Program-made: the position numbers and the translations under genes
Shown: one piece after another, positions 35,801 to 48,537 of the stretch
Position numbering within the stretch: the first letter of the stretch is position 1
Layout of the letters: each line of letters starts with the position of its first letter
The notes under the pieces: generated by a model
Told to the model about the DNA's origin: nothing
The model's input: only the letters and a program-made list of their open reading frames with translations
Database searches by the model: none
Assembly (NCBI GenBank): GCA_022828595.1
Contig: JAKGHH010000002.1
Coordinates: 78,712,383-78,776,382, forward strand
Length of the DNA: 64,000 bases
Direction of reading: 5' to 3'
From: Nelumbo lutea
Lineage: Eukaryota > Streptophyta > Magnoliopsida > Proteales > Nelumbonaceae

Positions 35801-38800
35801 CAGGGCGAACCTAGGTAATAAAGGAGTGTTTAGTTGCCTAGTCACCCAGGTGCCCGCTTAGGCATTGCTTAATGTTCAAAAAAGGATGGAACAACAAGGG
35901 GCTGAATGCCTGAACCCCTGTTTTTGTTGTAGAAATATGAGTCAAAGAAGGGGTGGAGCCCCTGTTATTGTCATAGAAAAAGAAAGCATGAATAAAAACC
36001 TCAGAAATGATGGAGAACAAGGGGCAGAGCCCTGGTTTTTGTTCCAGAAGAAGAAGAAAAAGAAGGGGCAGAGGCCCTGTTTTTGTTCCACAAAAGAAAA
36101 AAAAAAAAGAAGAGGAGCCCCTGTTTTTGCTCCAGTCTTTGAATAGCTATCCTCATTTTCTTTGTTTCTTCAAAGATTTCGAAGGTTTTAATAACTATCC
36201 TCATTTCTTCAGTTTTTGAATGGCTATCAAAACCCTATCAACATAAGAAACTTGTAAAAAAATGTATTATTTTATGAAAGAAATAAAAGGAACAATTCAG
36301 TATATCATACTTATCTTAATATAATAAGCTCAAAATATTAAAATATAAGAAACATTATAAAACTTGAAGAGTTTGTATGCAAATGCCATGGCGTTTTGGG
36401 CGAGGCGAGCCCCAAGAAGTTCCTAGACACCTTGGCACCTAGGTATTGCCTTGACAACTATGAGTCATTATAATATCATCTACATACACAATATGGAAAG
36501 TAATCAAGTCACCATTCTTCTTGATAAACAATTTTTGATCACAGTGTGATTGCTTAAAGCCAATCCTTTGTAATATGTTCTCCTAAATCTATTAAACTAG
36601 ACACGAGGAGATTATTTTAGGGCATATGAAGCCTTTTTAAGTTTATGGACTATACCATATCTCTCTTGATCATAAAACCTTGGAGGCAGTATCATGTAGA
36701 CCTCTTCATTAAGACCTCTATTTAATTATGCATTTTTGACATCAAACTATAGTTAGGGCCACTCAAAATGCCTAACCAAAGATGATAAAACATACATATT
36801 AGGCATGTTAGCAACAGGTGAGAATGCCTTCTCATAATCCACCCTATAGGTCTGTGTGTACTCGTTTACTATTAATCTTGCCTTGTACCTTTCTGTGCTC
36901 CCATCTGATCTTTACTTCACTGTAATGACTTATTTATAGCCAACTCAGATCTTTCCTCTATGTAACTCAACCAACTCCCATGTGTTGTTCTTTATTAATG
37001 CAACCATCTTTGTTTACATCATCCCTCCATTTAGGTTGGGCCATGGCCTCTGTCAAAGGTTTGGGAATGGAAATAGAAGACAAAAAGGAAACATATGTTG
37101 GAGATACTTGATTATATTAAAGGTGGGATGAGATATTATGGATAGTGGAAGAAAAAGACACATGACTTTTTGTACGTACTAAGTGTTATAGATGTCAGGA
37201 ATGCAGGTTCAGTATATTTTTAAATCCAGCCATTGGGCCGACTGCTTTATCTCTTAAGGTGTGGTTGAGGTTGAGAAGTTTAGGGTTCAGATTTGGGTGA
37301 ATCAGGTTGAAAATTTGAATGAGAAGTTGAAACTCTTAAATGCTTGTCTCATTGAATCAAGTTGAAGAAAGAGCTGTTTGAAGCATGGACGAAGCTTGAA
37401 TGGGGTGAAGAAAGAGTTGTGGGTGTTAGAAATCGGGTTAGTGGTCTGCCTCTGTTTATGTTTCAGAGTAGGGAAGATGCGGAGTGCGTGTTGGTTTCAA
37501 AATGGGAGAAAACGAGGGAGATTGACTTACGATTAGGTTGGTGGTTCCCAGCAGCAGGGTCGATTCTTAATTGAAGGAGAAAAAGGGTGGTGTGGATAGG
37601 CATGGTGGGAATTCCCTTGCATGCTTGGGGTCTGATGACCTTCACAATGATCAGAGAAAGATGTGAAATTTTCTAAGCTTTGATGACAAAAATAGAAGTT
37701 GGGAGACGATTGATTTTGCAAGAATCTTAGTGGAACGTGAAGCTTTGGACAAAATTCAAACTTCATTGGAGTTGTTCTTTGGAGGGGAAACTTGACTTGC
37801 ATGTGTTCTTAGAAGGGGAAGACTAGACATTTTGGAGGGCAGCGAAGATCTCTGTCTTGTCCACATGCAGCTTGGAGACTAGGAAAGAGAAGACGGGGGA
37901 ATGGAAGGATGTTGTCCTCTCTCCTATTGTGGTCTCTGTTGGAGAGGTGAAAAGTCAGCCAGAGGTTGAAGACAATGGTCTTGAAAGGTCAAGCATCAAT
38001 AAGGTAATTTTGATAGGAGGTATGAGGTCGTTTTATTTGATGATGGCCACGTGGTTGAAAATGTTGAGAGGGGAGAAGTTGAAGAGTCTAATGGGGGTTT
38101 TTTGATAGAGGGATGCGATCTTTTATTTCCTTCTCTCAAAGGGATTAGAAGGCGGCAGGTGTGAATTCGGGGTAGCCTTGCTTCTCTTTTGTTTTTTTGT
38201 TAGGCAGCAAAAATAGATTAGGGATGGTTTTGTTGAGTCAAGTGGTGGTTGTTCTCAAGGGTTGGAGGAGGGAGGTGGCTGAATTCAGGGATGGGGTGGA
38301 GGGAGAAGAGAGGGGTAAGGTAGAAGGAGAAAAGGTGGAGGGCAGGTAGGAATGTTTGGTGGTTTTTTTTTTTTTTGAAAAATAAAAAAGAAAATCCATT
38401 AAATGAGAAGAAAGTACAGGGCATCACCCACAATTCAGCTAACTGGGATAAGACATAAAGAAGAACAAAAGAACGGACAGAAACACAAAGCCTTGCAACA
38501 ATTAACAAAGACTCAAAAAGTTCAGAAATCCAAGCCAAAGTTTTCTCTCCTTTCATCTCTGAATTCTGGGAGAGTTAACATCCATTCCAATAATTCAGCA
38601 CAAAGTCGTTCCTTCTCTCTTGCGTTGTTGGAGAAAATTCTTCTATTTTTTTCTTTCCACACTCCCAGCACACTGCAAATGGAACACTACTCCACATGAT
38701 TTAGCCTTCTTCCCCCCATTGATTCTTGGCCACTTTTCAAAGATTTCCTTAGGCGACTGAGGATCCCATCTGCCCTTGTTGAAGAGGCGAAAGTAGAATA

Positions 38801-41800
38801 ACCAAATACAGGTCACATAGACACAGTTGACCAACAAGTGCATTACATCTTCTGAATCCATCTCACATATGAGCTTCTGTTAGCCAAAGACACCTATATT
38901 TTTCAACTGATCTTGAGTAAGGATGCTGTTCATTGCCACCAGCCACACAAAAGCTTCAATTCTGGGGGGAATTGGGTTACCCCACACACCTCCAATGTGA
39001 TGAATTTCCACCTGATTCCTGACTAAGGCTTTATAGAAAGAATTAACTGAAATCTGTCATTTTTTTTCTCTCAGAACTTTCTGGTTGGATGTTGGAGGCA
39101 TTTTTTTTTAATCCAAATAATATTTAATAATTTAATAACCCAAATAAGTGGGTTGGCTAGTTTGCTAGCCAAATTATCAAAACTATAAGAAAGTATCCCA
39201 TATGGGAGTTCCCTCTCTTTAAGTGGGAGGGACAGGTGTCCTTCACCTAGGAGGAGGAGGAGGTAGTTACATAACTACCCCACTCCCTGTTTAAGCTCCT
39301 TAAGGGGAAGCTATAGACAGACTCTCCAGAGAAAAATCTCTCGAGATTTTAAAGAAAAACTAAGATACAGAGAGAAGAAAAGAGAAGTGCTCAAGGGAAG
39401 GCAAGGAGGGAAAAGTCTCACTAATACAGGTAGAAAAAGGAAAGTACTCTTTGTGAATACTTCCTATATATGTCTTCTACTATGTATCCTTCTTTCTCTC
39501 TCTTTTATTTTCACTTTTGAGAAAGGAAATAGAGGGAAATAAACCATCTACAGCCAGGTGCCTCTACTTGGTTGATTATGGTCTCTCTTTCAAGACAAAG
39601 TTAGGGATTAAACCATCTACAGTCTAACTCTCAAGGGCTGATTATGGTTCCCTAATGAAAATGAAGAACAGAGGGATAAAAACCGTCTAAATAAAATATT
39701 CAGTTTGATTTACTATGGTTTTCTTTTTATATGCAAAAATCCAAGGATTTAGGCTGTCTACAGTCAGAATTTCGTCTGATTGTCTACTTATTGTGAAGAA
39801 AGGAGTTAGAATGAAAATTTCTTTGTATCAAAAAGAAAAGAGATAAATTTAATGTTGTATAGTTTCTCAATTGTATTTTCTTTTTCTTTCTTCTCATTCT
39901 TGTACACTTGATGTAAATGAAACGCAAATGAAAATTTCTTTTAAGTACCCTATTGTTCCTTTCTTTTGTTCTATGCATTCATTTCTCCAAGTCGGAATCA
40001 AAAGGTGTTCTCTACTTTCTTGTGGAGATGTAATTAAGGGGAACAATCCGTATGATTCCCTGAATGGGCTTTAACCAAAATAATAAAAAACTCAATCAAA
40101 TGTTGCATGAGAATTTATTAAAATTTTCACACCAACACTGGATCTCTGTCTCTTGAAGTCTGGCCAGAAGCACTACACATTATTCCACCTCTCTATCCAG
40201 CAGAGGCCTTCTAAAAAGGGGCACCAGCACGCCTTACCCTGCCTCCATTCAAAACAATTAGGAATGGTGATATTTTTCTGCTCAGCCTATATGATCTAAG
40301 GCAGACCTCACACAGCTTCCCCACATTTAACCACTCATCCTCCCAAATCTAATAGTAGACCCATCTCCCACCTTCCATGAAACACAAGCTTTTACTGAAG
40401 CTTGGAATTTCATGATACCCTTCCAAACACTCACTCCATAAGAAGAAGATATCTCCCTTGGATCCTGACCAAAATTCACTATCCCATATTTGCTTGCAAT
40501 TACCTCCATAATGCCTTCCTCTCCCACCCAAACCTCTACACGCACTTCCCCAACAAGGCTTTATTAAAAGCTCTCATCCTTCTGATTCTCAAATCCCCTT
40601 CTTTCTTTGCCTTACAAATCCAATCCCACCTAACCAAATGAAACCTTTTTTTTGGGTACTTTTATATTACACAGAAAATCTCTTTGCATCCTTTCAATTT
40701 TTTGGCTCACTACTGCTGGAATTTTCAATAGAGATAAATAGTAGATGGGTATATTTGACAAGACACTTTTAATGATTGTGATCTTCCTCTCAAATGAGAG
40801 ATACCTCCCCTTCCAACCTGCCAGTCTCTTAGGGCTGCAAACAGATTGGATCGGATTTGGTATAGGGTATATCTGATCCTATCCGATAAGAAATCTGACT
40901 GATCTGAATCCAATAATAACTTGTCGGATTTTCAAGAGTATGATTCGAATTCAAATTCAAATATCTTATCAGATATCTGCTTTGAATCCGATTCAATTTT
41001 AATGGTAATTAAAAAAACTGGATGATAGGATATAAATAATATATCATAATATAATGATATATTATAGTAACTAATGGATCGGATTTAATCGGGGTATATT
41101 CAAATTTAATCCATTAACTAAATGGGTCGACTTTCTGGATCTGATCTGATTTGTTATGATCAAGGGAGGTATCCAAATCTGGCTTTTACCGGATAAAATT
41201 TGGATTTGAATTGGATCTGATCCATTTTATTTGCACCCCTAGAGTCTTTGGTCAATTCTATCTAACACTGGTTGCCAAGTAGAAAGTGCTGAAGCTTTCA
41301 CACCAATAGGCAAGCCCAAATAAGTGAAAGGAAGCTCCCCTCTTTGGCAATCCAAAGAGGCGTCACACTCTTCTATAACATCTTGCAGCACATTCCCTAT
41401 TCCAATCATAATACTTTTGTTTAAATTAATCTTCAAGCCTGAAAGCACTTCAAACCCTTTAAGGTTTCCCCTTAAATTCAGTACTTGCACTGATGATGCA
41501 TAACAAAAATCCAAGTGTCATCTGCGTATTGAAGATGAGAAATCATCAAGATTTCTCTTCCCACCTTAAAGCCTCTAGCTCTAGGCAGTCCATTCTCCAC
41601 TCCCTTATTAATTAATTTGCTTAGCACCTCCACCATTAAGAAAGGAAATTAAGGGTCCCCCTGTCTAAACCCCCTTGAAGACTCAAAGAATTCAGTAGAG
41701 ATCCCATTCACCAGCACCAAGAATGACACTGGTGAAATGCATGCAAACACTCTACTCCTCCACTTTTCTCCAAAATCCATTAGTCTCATCACCTCCTCTA

Positions 41801-44800
41801 GGAATCCCCACTCCACATGATCATAAGCTTTTTCCATGTCTATCTTACAAACCACCCCCAAAAAACCACTCCTCATTCTTGCATTCATACATTCACTTGC
41901 AATTACTACTCCATCCAATATTTGTCTCCCTTTTATTGATGCCATTTGTGTTGGACCCAACACCAAATGTAACACCATCTTTAATCTTATGGAAAATGCC
42001 TTTGCTAAAATTTTATATGGGCTAGAAATAAGACTTACAGGTTTGAAATCTTTTGCTAAAATTTTATATGGGCTAAAATTTTATGGAAAATACCTTTGCT
42101 AAATTTTTTTTTTCCCGATCAATAAAGAGAAATTTTATTGGAATAGGTGGTATGCTTATGCAACAACATCCTATAGCTTTTCACAGTGAAAAGCTTAATG
42201 AAGCTAGACAAATATACTCCACATATGACAAGGAATTCTATGCTGTTGTGCAATGTTTTTGACATTGGCGTCATTATTTAATTTCCCAAGAATTTGTTTT
42301 GTATTCAGATCATGAGGCATTCGGATATCTCAAATCTCAGAAGCATCTTAGTAGTCAACTTCAGAAATGGGCTGAGAATATAGCTTTGTGATTAAGCATA
42401 CAGCTGGTGCCGAGAACCAAGTAGTCAATGCATTGAGCCGAGTGGTGTATATACTTCATTCTATGTCTGTACAGGTTGTGGGGTTGAATCAGTTGAAGCA
42501 AGACTATGCTAGTTGCAAGGATTTCAGCATCATTTATGGTTCTTTACAGGCTGGACGATATGAATATCCTAGCTTTTCTATTCACGATGGTTATTTATTC
42601 AAGGGAACTTGTGTGTGTGTTCCTAACACTTCACTACGTGATTATGTTATTTGGGAGTGTTACATAGGTGGAATTGTTGGGTATTTTAGTTGAGACAAGA
42701 CCATTGCTATGGTAGAAGATCACTTTTATTGGCCTAGCCTTAGGGCTGATGTTGATCGTGTGATCAAATTATGCAGAATTTGTCAATTGGCAAAAGGGAG
42801 AAAGAAAAATACAGGGTTGTACACCCCTTTACCAATTCCACATGAGCCTTGTCAAGACCTTTAACCTCTTTATGGATTTTGTCCTAGGTCTGTCCAAGAC
42901 AGTAAGGGGTCATGATTCAATTTATGTTGTGGTATGTAGGTTCTAAAAGATGGTCCACTTTATTTCTTGCAGCAGGACATCAGATGCCTTAAATGTGGCA
43001 AACCTATTCTTTAGGGAAATTGTTCACTTACATGGTGTTCCTGTTACTATTGTTTCTGGTTGCGATGCTAAGTTCATGAGTTACTTTTGGAAGACACTTT
43101 AGAAACTCCTCAGTACAAAACTGAAGTTCTTATCTTTCCATCCTCGGACCAATGGTCAAACTAAAGTAGTTAATACGAGTCTCAGTGATTTGCTATGTTG
43201 CTTAGTTGGTGACCATAATTCCAGGTGGGATCTCATCCTATCTATGGCCGAATTTGCTTAAAACAGTTTAGTTAACAGGTCAAATGGAAGAAGTCCCTTT
43301 GACATAGTTACTGGAATTCAGCCTATGAGGCTTATTGATTTAATGTCATTGCCACAAGACGTTAGGACCAAGGTTCAAAATATCAATACGCCCGATACGC
43401 TGGTAGGGGCATATCGGGCGAATCGATACCCTTTTTTTTACTTTTTTTTTTTATTTTTTTTCGAAATTGGTTCAGGGGGCTGGTTTAGGTCTCTTCCACC
43501 CCCCTGAACCGGTGGAGGCGAATTGGAGGGGTCCCGGAACGATACGTATCGGCCGATATGGGCTGATACTTTGAACCTTGGTTAGGACTAGCATAGAGGC
43601 TGAAGGCTTTGCTCACCATATGAGAGAAATCCATGATGAAGTTCGACGCAAGATTGCTCTTAGCAATGATGCATACAAAGCCAAAGCTGATTTACTTAGG
43701 TGCCTAGATGATTTTCAGGAGGGTGATATGGTTATGGTGCGTGTACGTCCTGAGCACTTTCCTAAGGGTTATAAGAAGCCTCACTCCAAGAGTGCAGGTC
43801 CCTACAAGATCACTAAGAAAATCAGTTCTCTTGCTTATGTCCTAAAGCTGCCAAGCGGCATGGGAATGAGCCCAATCTTCAATGTTGAAGACCTAAGTGC
43901 ATATTGTGGCCATAGTGATTGTCCCATAGTTCCATTGCCTAAGATGCCATTGGTTCCATCTACTAATGTGCCTGAAGACATCCTTGATGAGAAGTTGATT
44001 TCTACAGAAAGTGGAGGTTATCAAGAGTTTCTTGTAAAGAGGAAGAATCTACCTCTTGTAGCATGTTCATGGATTATAGCTGAAGACTTGTATGATCTTA
44101 ATCCAGAACTTTGTGAGCAATATCATGCCTTTAACCCACCAGGGTCGAGTTCTTTCAAGCCGGGGAGAGATGATGGGGATCGGTCCAGGCATTATAAGAC
44201 CTATTCTTGTAAAAAGAAGGCCAACAAACAGGTTCTGATTTGGCATGGGGAAGACTCTTGGGACTTGGAGTGGTCTGGTCAGGGGTATATTCGTCATTTT
44301 GACCAGTCCCATGTTGGCTTGGGCTATACCATCTTGTTCCACTAGCTTAGTATTACTTTTCTTTCAAATTTCAGTTTATTTGCATTAGTAGGTAGAAAGT
44401 TATTATGTTTCTTGATGCACAAGACATGGAGTGGTGTTTTTGAAGCTATTGAAGATTTCCTTAGAACTCTCTTGCAAGTTTTCTGTATGGAGTGATTCTA
44501 GGACCCCTTGGAGTGATTCCTTGGGATTTCTCTCTCTCTCTCTCTCTCTCTCTTTCTCCCTCTCTCTTTCTGTCTTGTGATAGTTTGTTCCAGCCCTACT
44601 GCATCACACCTCATGCATGTTCTCCAGCTCAATCCACAACCCCTCCCTTTCACTATCCAGTTTGGTCCATATACAATAGACACTAACGCTCTTCCCCCCC
44701 CCCCCAATTAACTCTCTCCAACACCATTGATAAAGAAAAGCTTCCCTTCAAAGTTCCCACCTTCGTCACCACCCCTGTTTCCCAAATTAACAACAAGCTT

Positions 44801-47800
44801 CCTGAAAGATACTCAGATTCCAAAGCCATCCAATCCCCTTATTTGAACCTCGTATCTCCCACACCAGCTGCTCATTCATCCCTTCTAATTTTGCTTGTTG
44901 CAGCAACAGCACCTCTGCTCTGTCGCACCTAACCAAATTCCTAACTGCTTCTCTTTTTCTCCTATCCCCTAAACCTCTTATTTTCCAATAACAGACTCAT
45001 TGTCACCCTATTACCAGGGGAGCCCCAGAATATTCCTTTATCTATTTTCTTTTTTTCCTTCTTTTTTCTTCCTTTTTTTTCCCAATATATCTTCTGCCAC
45101 TACTATCTGCCTTTCTTCTCTTCATCCTTCTTTCTGAACTGGGCAATTTTGTTCCCTCTTTCTTCCACTTCTCTTAAAATTCTCCTCGCAAACTCCTTAC
45201 CCCCAATGAAATAAATTCCCAAAGTTTTTACTAACCTGGACTTCCGTTTCCACCACCTTATCTAGATCAACCTTCCTTTCTACCTTGAATGTCTTGTACT
45301 CTTGTCCACTTACACCTCCTCAGAGTCACTTTTTTCCCCCTCAATGTCCCCTTCCTCTCCTTCTATCTATACTACCAAGAATTTTTCCACTGCAATTTTG
45401 ACTTACCTGAGTCTCTTCCTCTATTTTTCTCACTTGTAAAAATAGGTGTCTGCAGAACCTCTAAAGCTTCAATACCTTTGCTGGCTTCTTGATTAACTAG
45501 GGCTCACCTTCCTCTGTCAATTGGTTTTCTTCCCCCTCTTCACTTATCTTTGCATCTGCCTCATTGATGAGTCCCTCTATCGTTTCAATAGAAATGATGG
45601 ATTCCACATCTCTTCCTAGTTCCTCCTTCCCTTTATTTGGTCCTTGTTTTGCCTTCCCTCGGATCCACAAACAGCCTTCTTTCCTTCAGCTCCAAGTCTA
45701 TCTGGTCTAGTACCCATTGTGCTTCCATTTTGTCCCTTGTACTTGTATCTTGTTATGCACCAGATGAATCCATCCTTGTCTTTTGTAGTCTCTTGCTAAC
45801 TCCTGACCATTGAAACCTCCTTTTGATTTTTTTCTTGTGTCTTCTCCCTCATATCGTTGTTTGCCAGTCTTCTGCCGACTCTTCTCCTCCTTTCCTTGAA
45901 CTCCTTTCCTTTGGCCTTCTGTCTTCCAATCCTTCTAGGTTCCTGGGTTCCTTGCTCCTTTCTTTTGTTGAGACCCACCCCTAAAGTTTGATTGACTGGG
46001 CCCCATCCCCCCACGTGATGCTCTTAAATCTCATCTTTTACTTTTTCCTCCCTATTATTTTCTAAATTTACACCACCCCTCACCTGATTCCGCCTCTTTG
46101 TCTTCCCAAACTCTATTGTTCACCTTCTTCTCCTCTCTCCTTCATGCCTTCTCCCCACTTTGGATCCTCCTCCAACCATTTTCCTTGATGAATTCTTCCT
46201 CCTTCAACTTGTAATCTATTTCCTGTCACTGCCCTGTAACTCTTCTATCTCTACCGACTACCCTAGGTCTTCATCAAATCCAAAATCACAATTAGTGTGT
46301 ACTGACAGTCAGGTGTTCCCCTTCAATAACCAACCTTAATTCATATACTTATCCTGCAAAAAAGAGATCCAGATTGTATGGAACCAAACAAACCTCTTCA
46401 ACTTCCTCCAGTATTCTTACAAATTGCAGTTTTTTCCAATGTCTATTTCTAAAGTCATAATGTGTGAGTTTCCCAAATGCCTCTCCAACAGCCCTGAATG
46501 TCTGGACACACCAAGAGTGCAACGGTATTGCCTAGATGTGAATCCAGATAAAGTACCGTTCAGGTGAGTTCCTTACCTGTCCAACCAGTGGTGTTCATGG
46601 TCCCAATGTTACTTCTGGGTAATGATACTTCGCTTTTGCTTCTTCCCTCAAAATCTTGTCCCTAATTTCACTACTCTTGAACATGAAGATGAACAAACCT
46701 GCATTGAGTTTCCTTGCTGCCTAAAAACCCCTCCCCTTCATTCATTCTCCACCCAGCATTCCACATCTCTTTCATTTGGATGTGTCAAAAAATCTTTTGA
46801 CTAAACTTGCCTGTAATACATACCTCTAACTGATTCTTTAGTTTTCCAACATCCTTTACCACCACTCCTGAAACTGCTTGGGCCATCCTATAATGCCTCT
46901 TGGGATAAGTTTATCAACCTCTTTGTCTCTAAGTTCAAACCCAAGGAAGAATCAAATCTGGATTTTTTCTGATTTTTTTCAGACGAAAACCTCAAAAAAT
47001 ATGAACCCTCCCACAAATGAACATGAAATCACCACTAAAAAACATCTAAGCTCAAACCCATTTACAAACTAGGGTTTTCAACAATAGGATGATGCTCCAA
47101 GTGTATAGTCTACTAATGTCAACAATTGGCAGTGATGACATTAGTAGTCAACCATGGTTAATGTAGTTAAACCTTCTTTCGCAGGTTCATTTGGTGGTTT
47201 CTCTAGAGCTGATTGTGCCTACCCTGCTCTGGACATGATTGAGCCTTAAAAAAGAGGGGATGAGCTTTTAGTTGTTGAAGTGGTTGTGGGGAAGTTAGGT
47301 ATTGATTTGGGTTGTAGGAGGAAGAACCAGAAGATGTGCGAGTCGGTGGCTTCAACGTCTGATTCGAAGAAGACAAGATTGTCGAACAAAACTTACAGAA
47401 CCGAAAAATCAGTCATCTTGAACCCTTAGTTTAGGGAACTTCCACTTGTCATATTGAGATGAAAATCTACAAAATTTTTTTAATGAATAAAATCTACAAA
47501 TTTTAAGTACTATAAATGTGCTCTCATGCTGTCAAATTTCAGCTAAATTGACCAGGATTTAACTGGACAAACAGCCATTCTTTCTTTTCAATGATGCATT
47601 CTGCAGCTTTTATAATTCCACCCTTCAATTTTTTTCCTTTCCTTTCAGACATACTCAGAGCCTTCTTTTAACCACTTGCATAATTGGACAGGTTTAGTTG
47701 GGTTGTGTGGGTCAATATGAAGTGGTCTAAGAAAGGAAAAAAATCTATGATTATCCTACTCCTACATATTTCTTTTCCTTGGTATTTGGTCATTGCAATT

Positions 47801-48493
47801 TATTGGTCATATATAAGCAAGGTTTTTGATTTTCACGAAACAAAATAATATTATATGCATCAGCAACTTCCAAGCAGTTTCCACCTAAAAATTTCCTAAC
47901 CATTATTGGAAGTTTCTTTGCATGCTTATAAATATCAAGGAATTCTCATCACTATAATGCTTTTGTTCTGTTTCTAGGCTCTTTGTTTTGCCATCTAGTG
48001 GAAAGATGGGTTATGTTGCAGCTGTTGAAAGGTAATTATTGCATTTTCTTGGGAGGCTGAAGCATCTAAAATATTTCCCTCATTTATTTATTTTTTGAAC
48101 TGCAGATTTCTCAAAATAATGGCAATGGTGTGGGCAGGGAGCCAAGTTACTAAGGTTGTCAGAGCTGGCGGGTGCGTCATAATCCTTTTTTTTCGCATGC
48201 CTGGTTTAGTATTAATAAGTAGTAAAGGTTATAAATCTTCCTACTTTTCTAATTTTAAAACTTCCCAAAATTGCTTCTTACTAGAAACTTATAGTCGTAT
48301 ATATATATGCAGGTGCGTCATAATCCTTTTTTTTCGCATGCCTAGTTTAGTATTAATAAGTAGTAAAGGTTATAAATCTTCCTACTTTTCTAATTTTAAA
48401 ACTTCCCAAAATTGCTTCTTACTAGAACCTTATAGTTGTATATATATATATATAGTCAATTACTTGCAACAAAGTACATTATTTCAACAAAGA

Positions 48494-48537
<44 letters not shown>

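Larger units (their letters stand above)
34567..37110 (-). pseudogene. Decayed copia element fragment (RT, RNase H, 3' LTR)
   Basis: Read leftwards: the RT N-terminus near 37090-36840 ([14 protein letters not shown]), broken RT, a polymerase end with [15 protein letters not shown] and RIIAYLKG (35531-35331), RNase H pieces such as [10 protein letters not shown], a tail NIFTKGVPK near 34950, then an LTR at about 34567-34890 ending TTACA. Many stops. Two other elements are inserted in it (34975 and 35784). Confidence 0.7.
38345..47000 (-). mobile_element. Large antisense LINE, interrupted by a chromovirus, a MITE and a solo LTR
   Basis: Reading leftwards from 47 kb: ORF1 (DUF4283-like), endonuclease, RT (YADD), zinc-binding domain, and an A-tail at 38360-38375 (T-run on the + strand). 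Pieces are separated by 42142-44530 (chromovirus), 40830-41241 (hAT MITE) and 39090-40137 (solo LTR). Part of the endonuclease and the RT start is missing around the chromovirus. The whole lies inside intron 5. Confidence 0.65.

Noticed and set aside
35865..36219. Overlapping frames on both strands around GAAGAAGAAG
   Set aside because: Produced by the minisatellite inside the MITE at 35784-36462.
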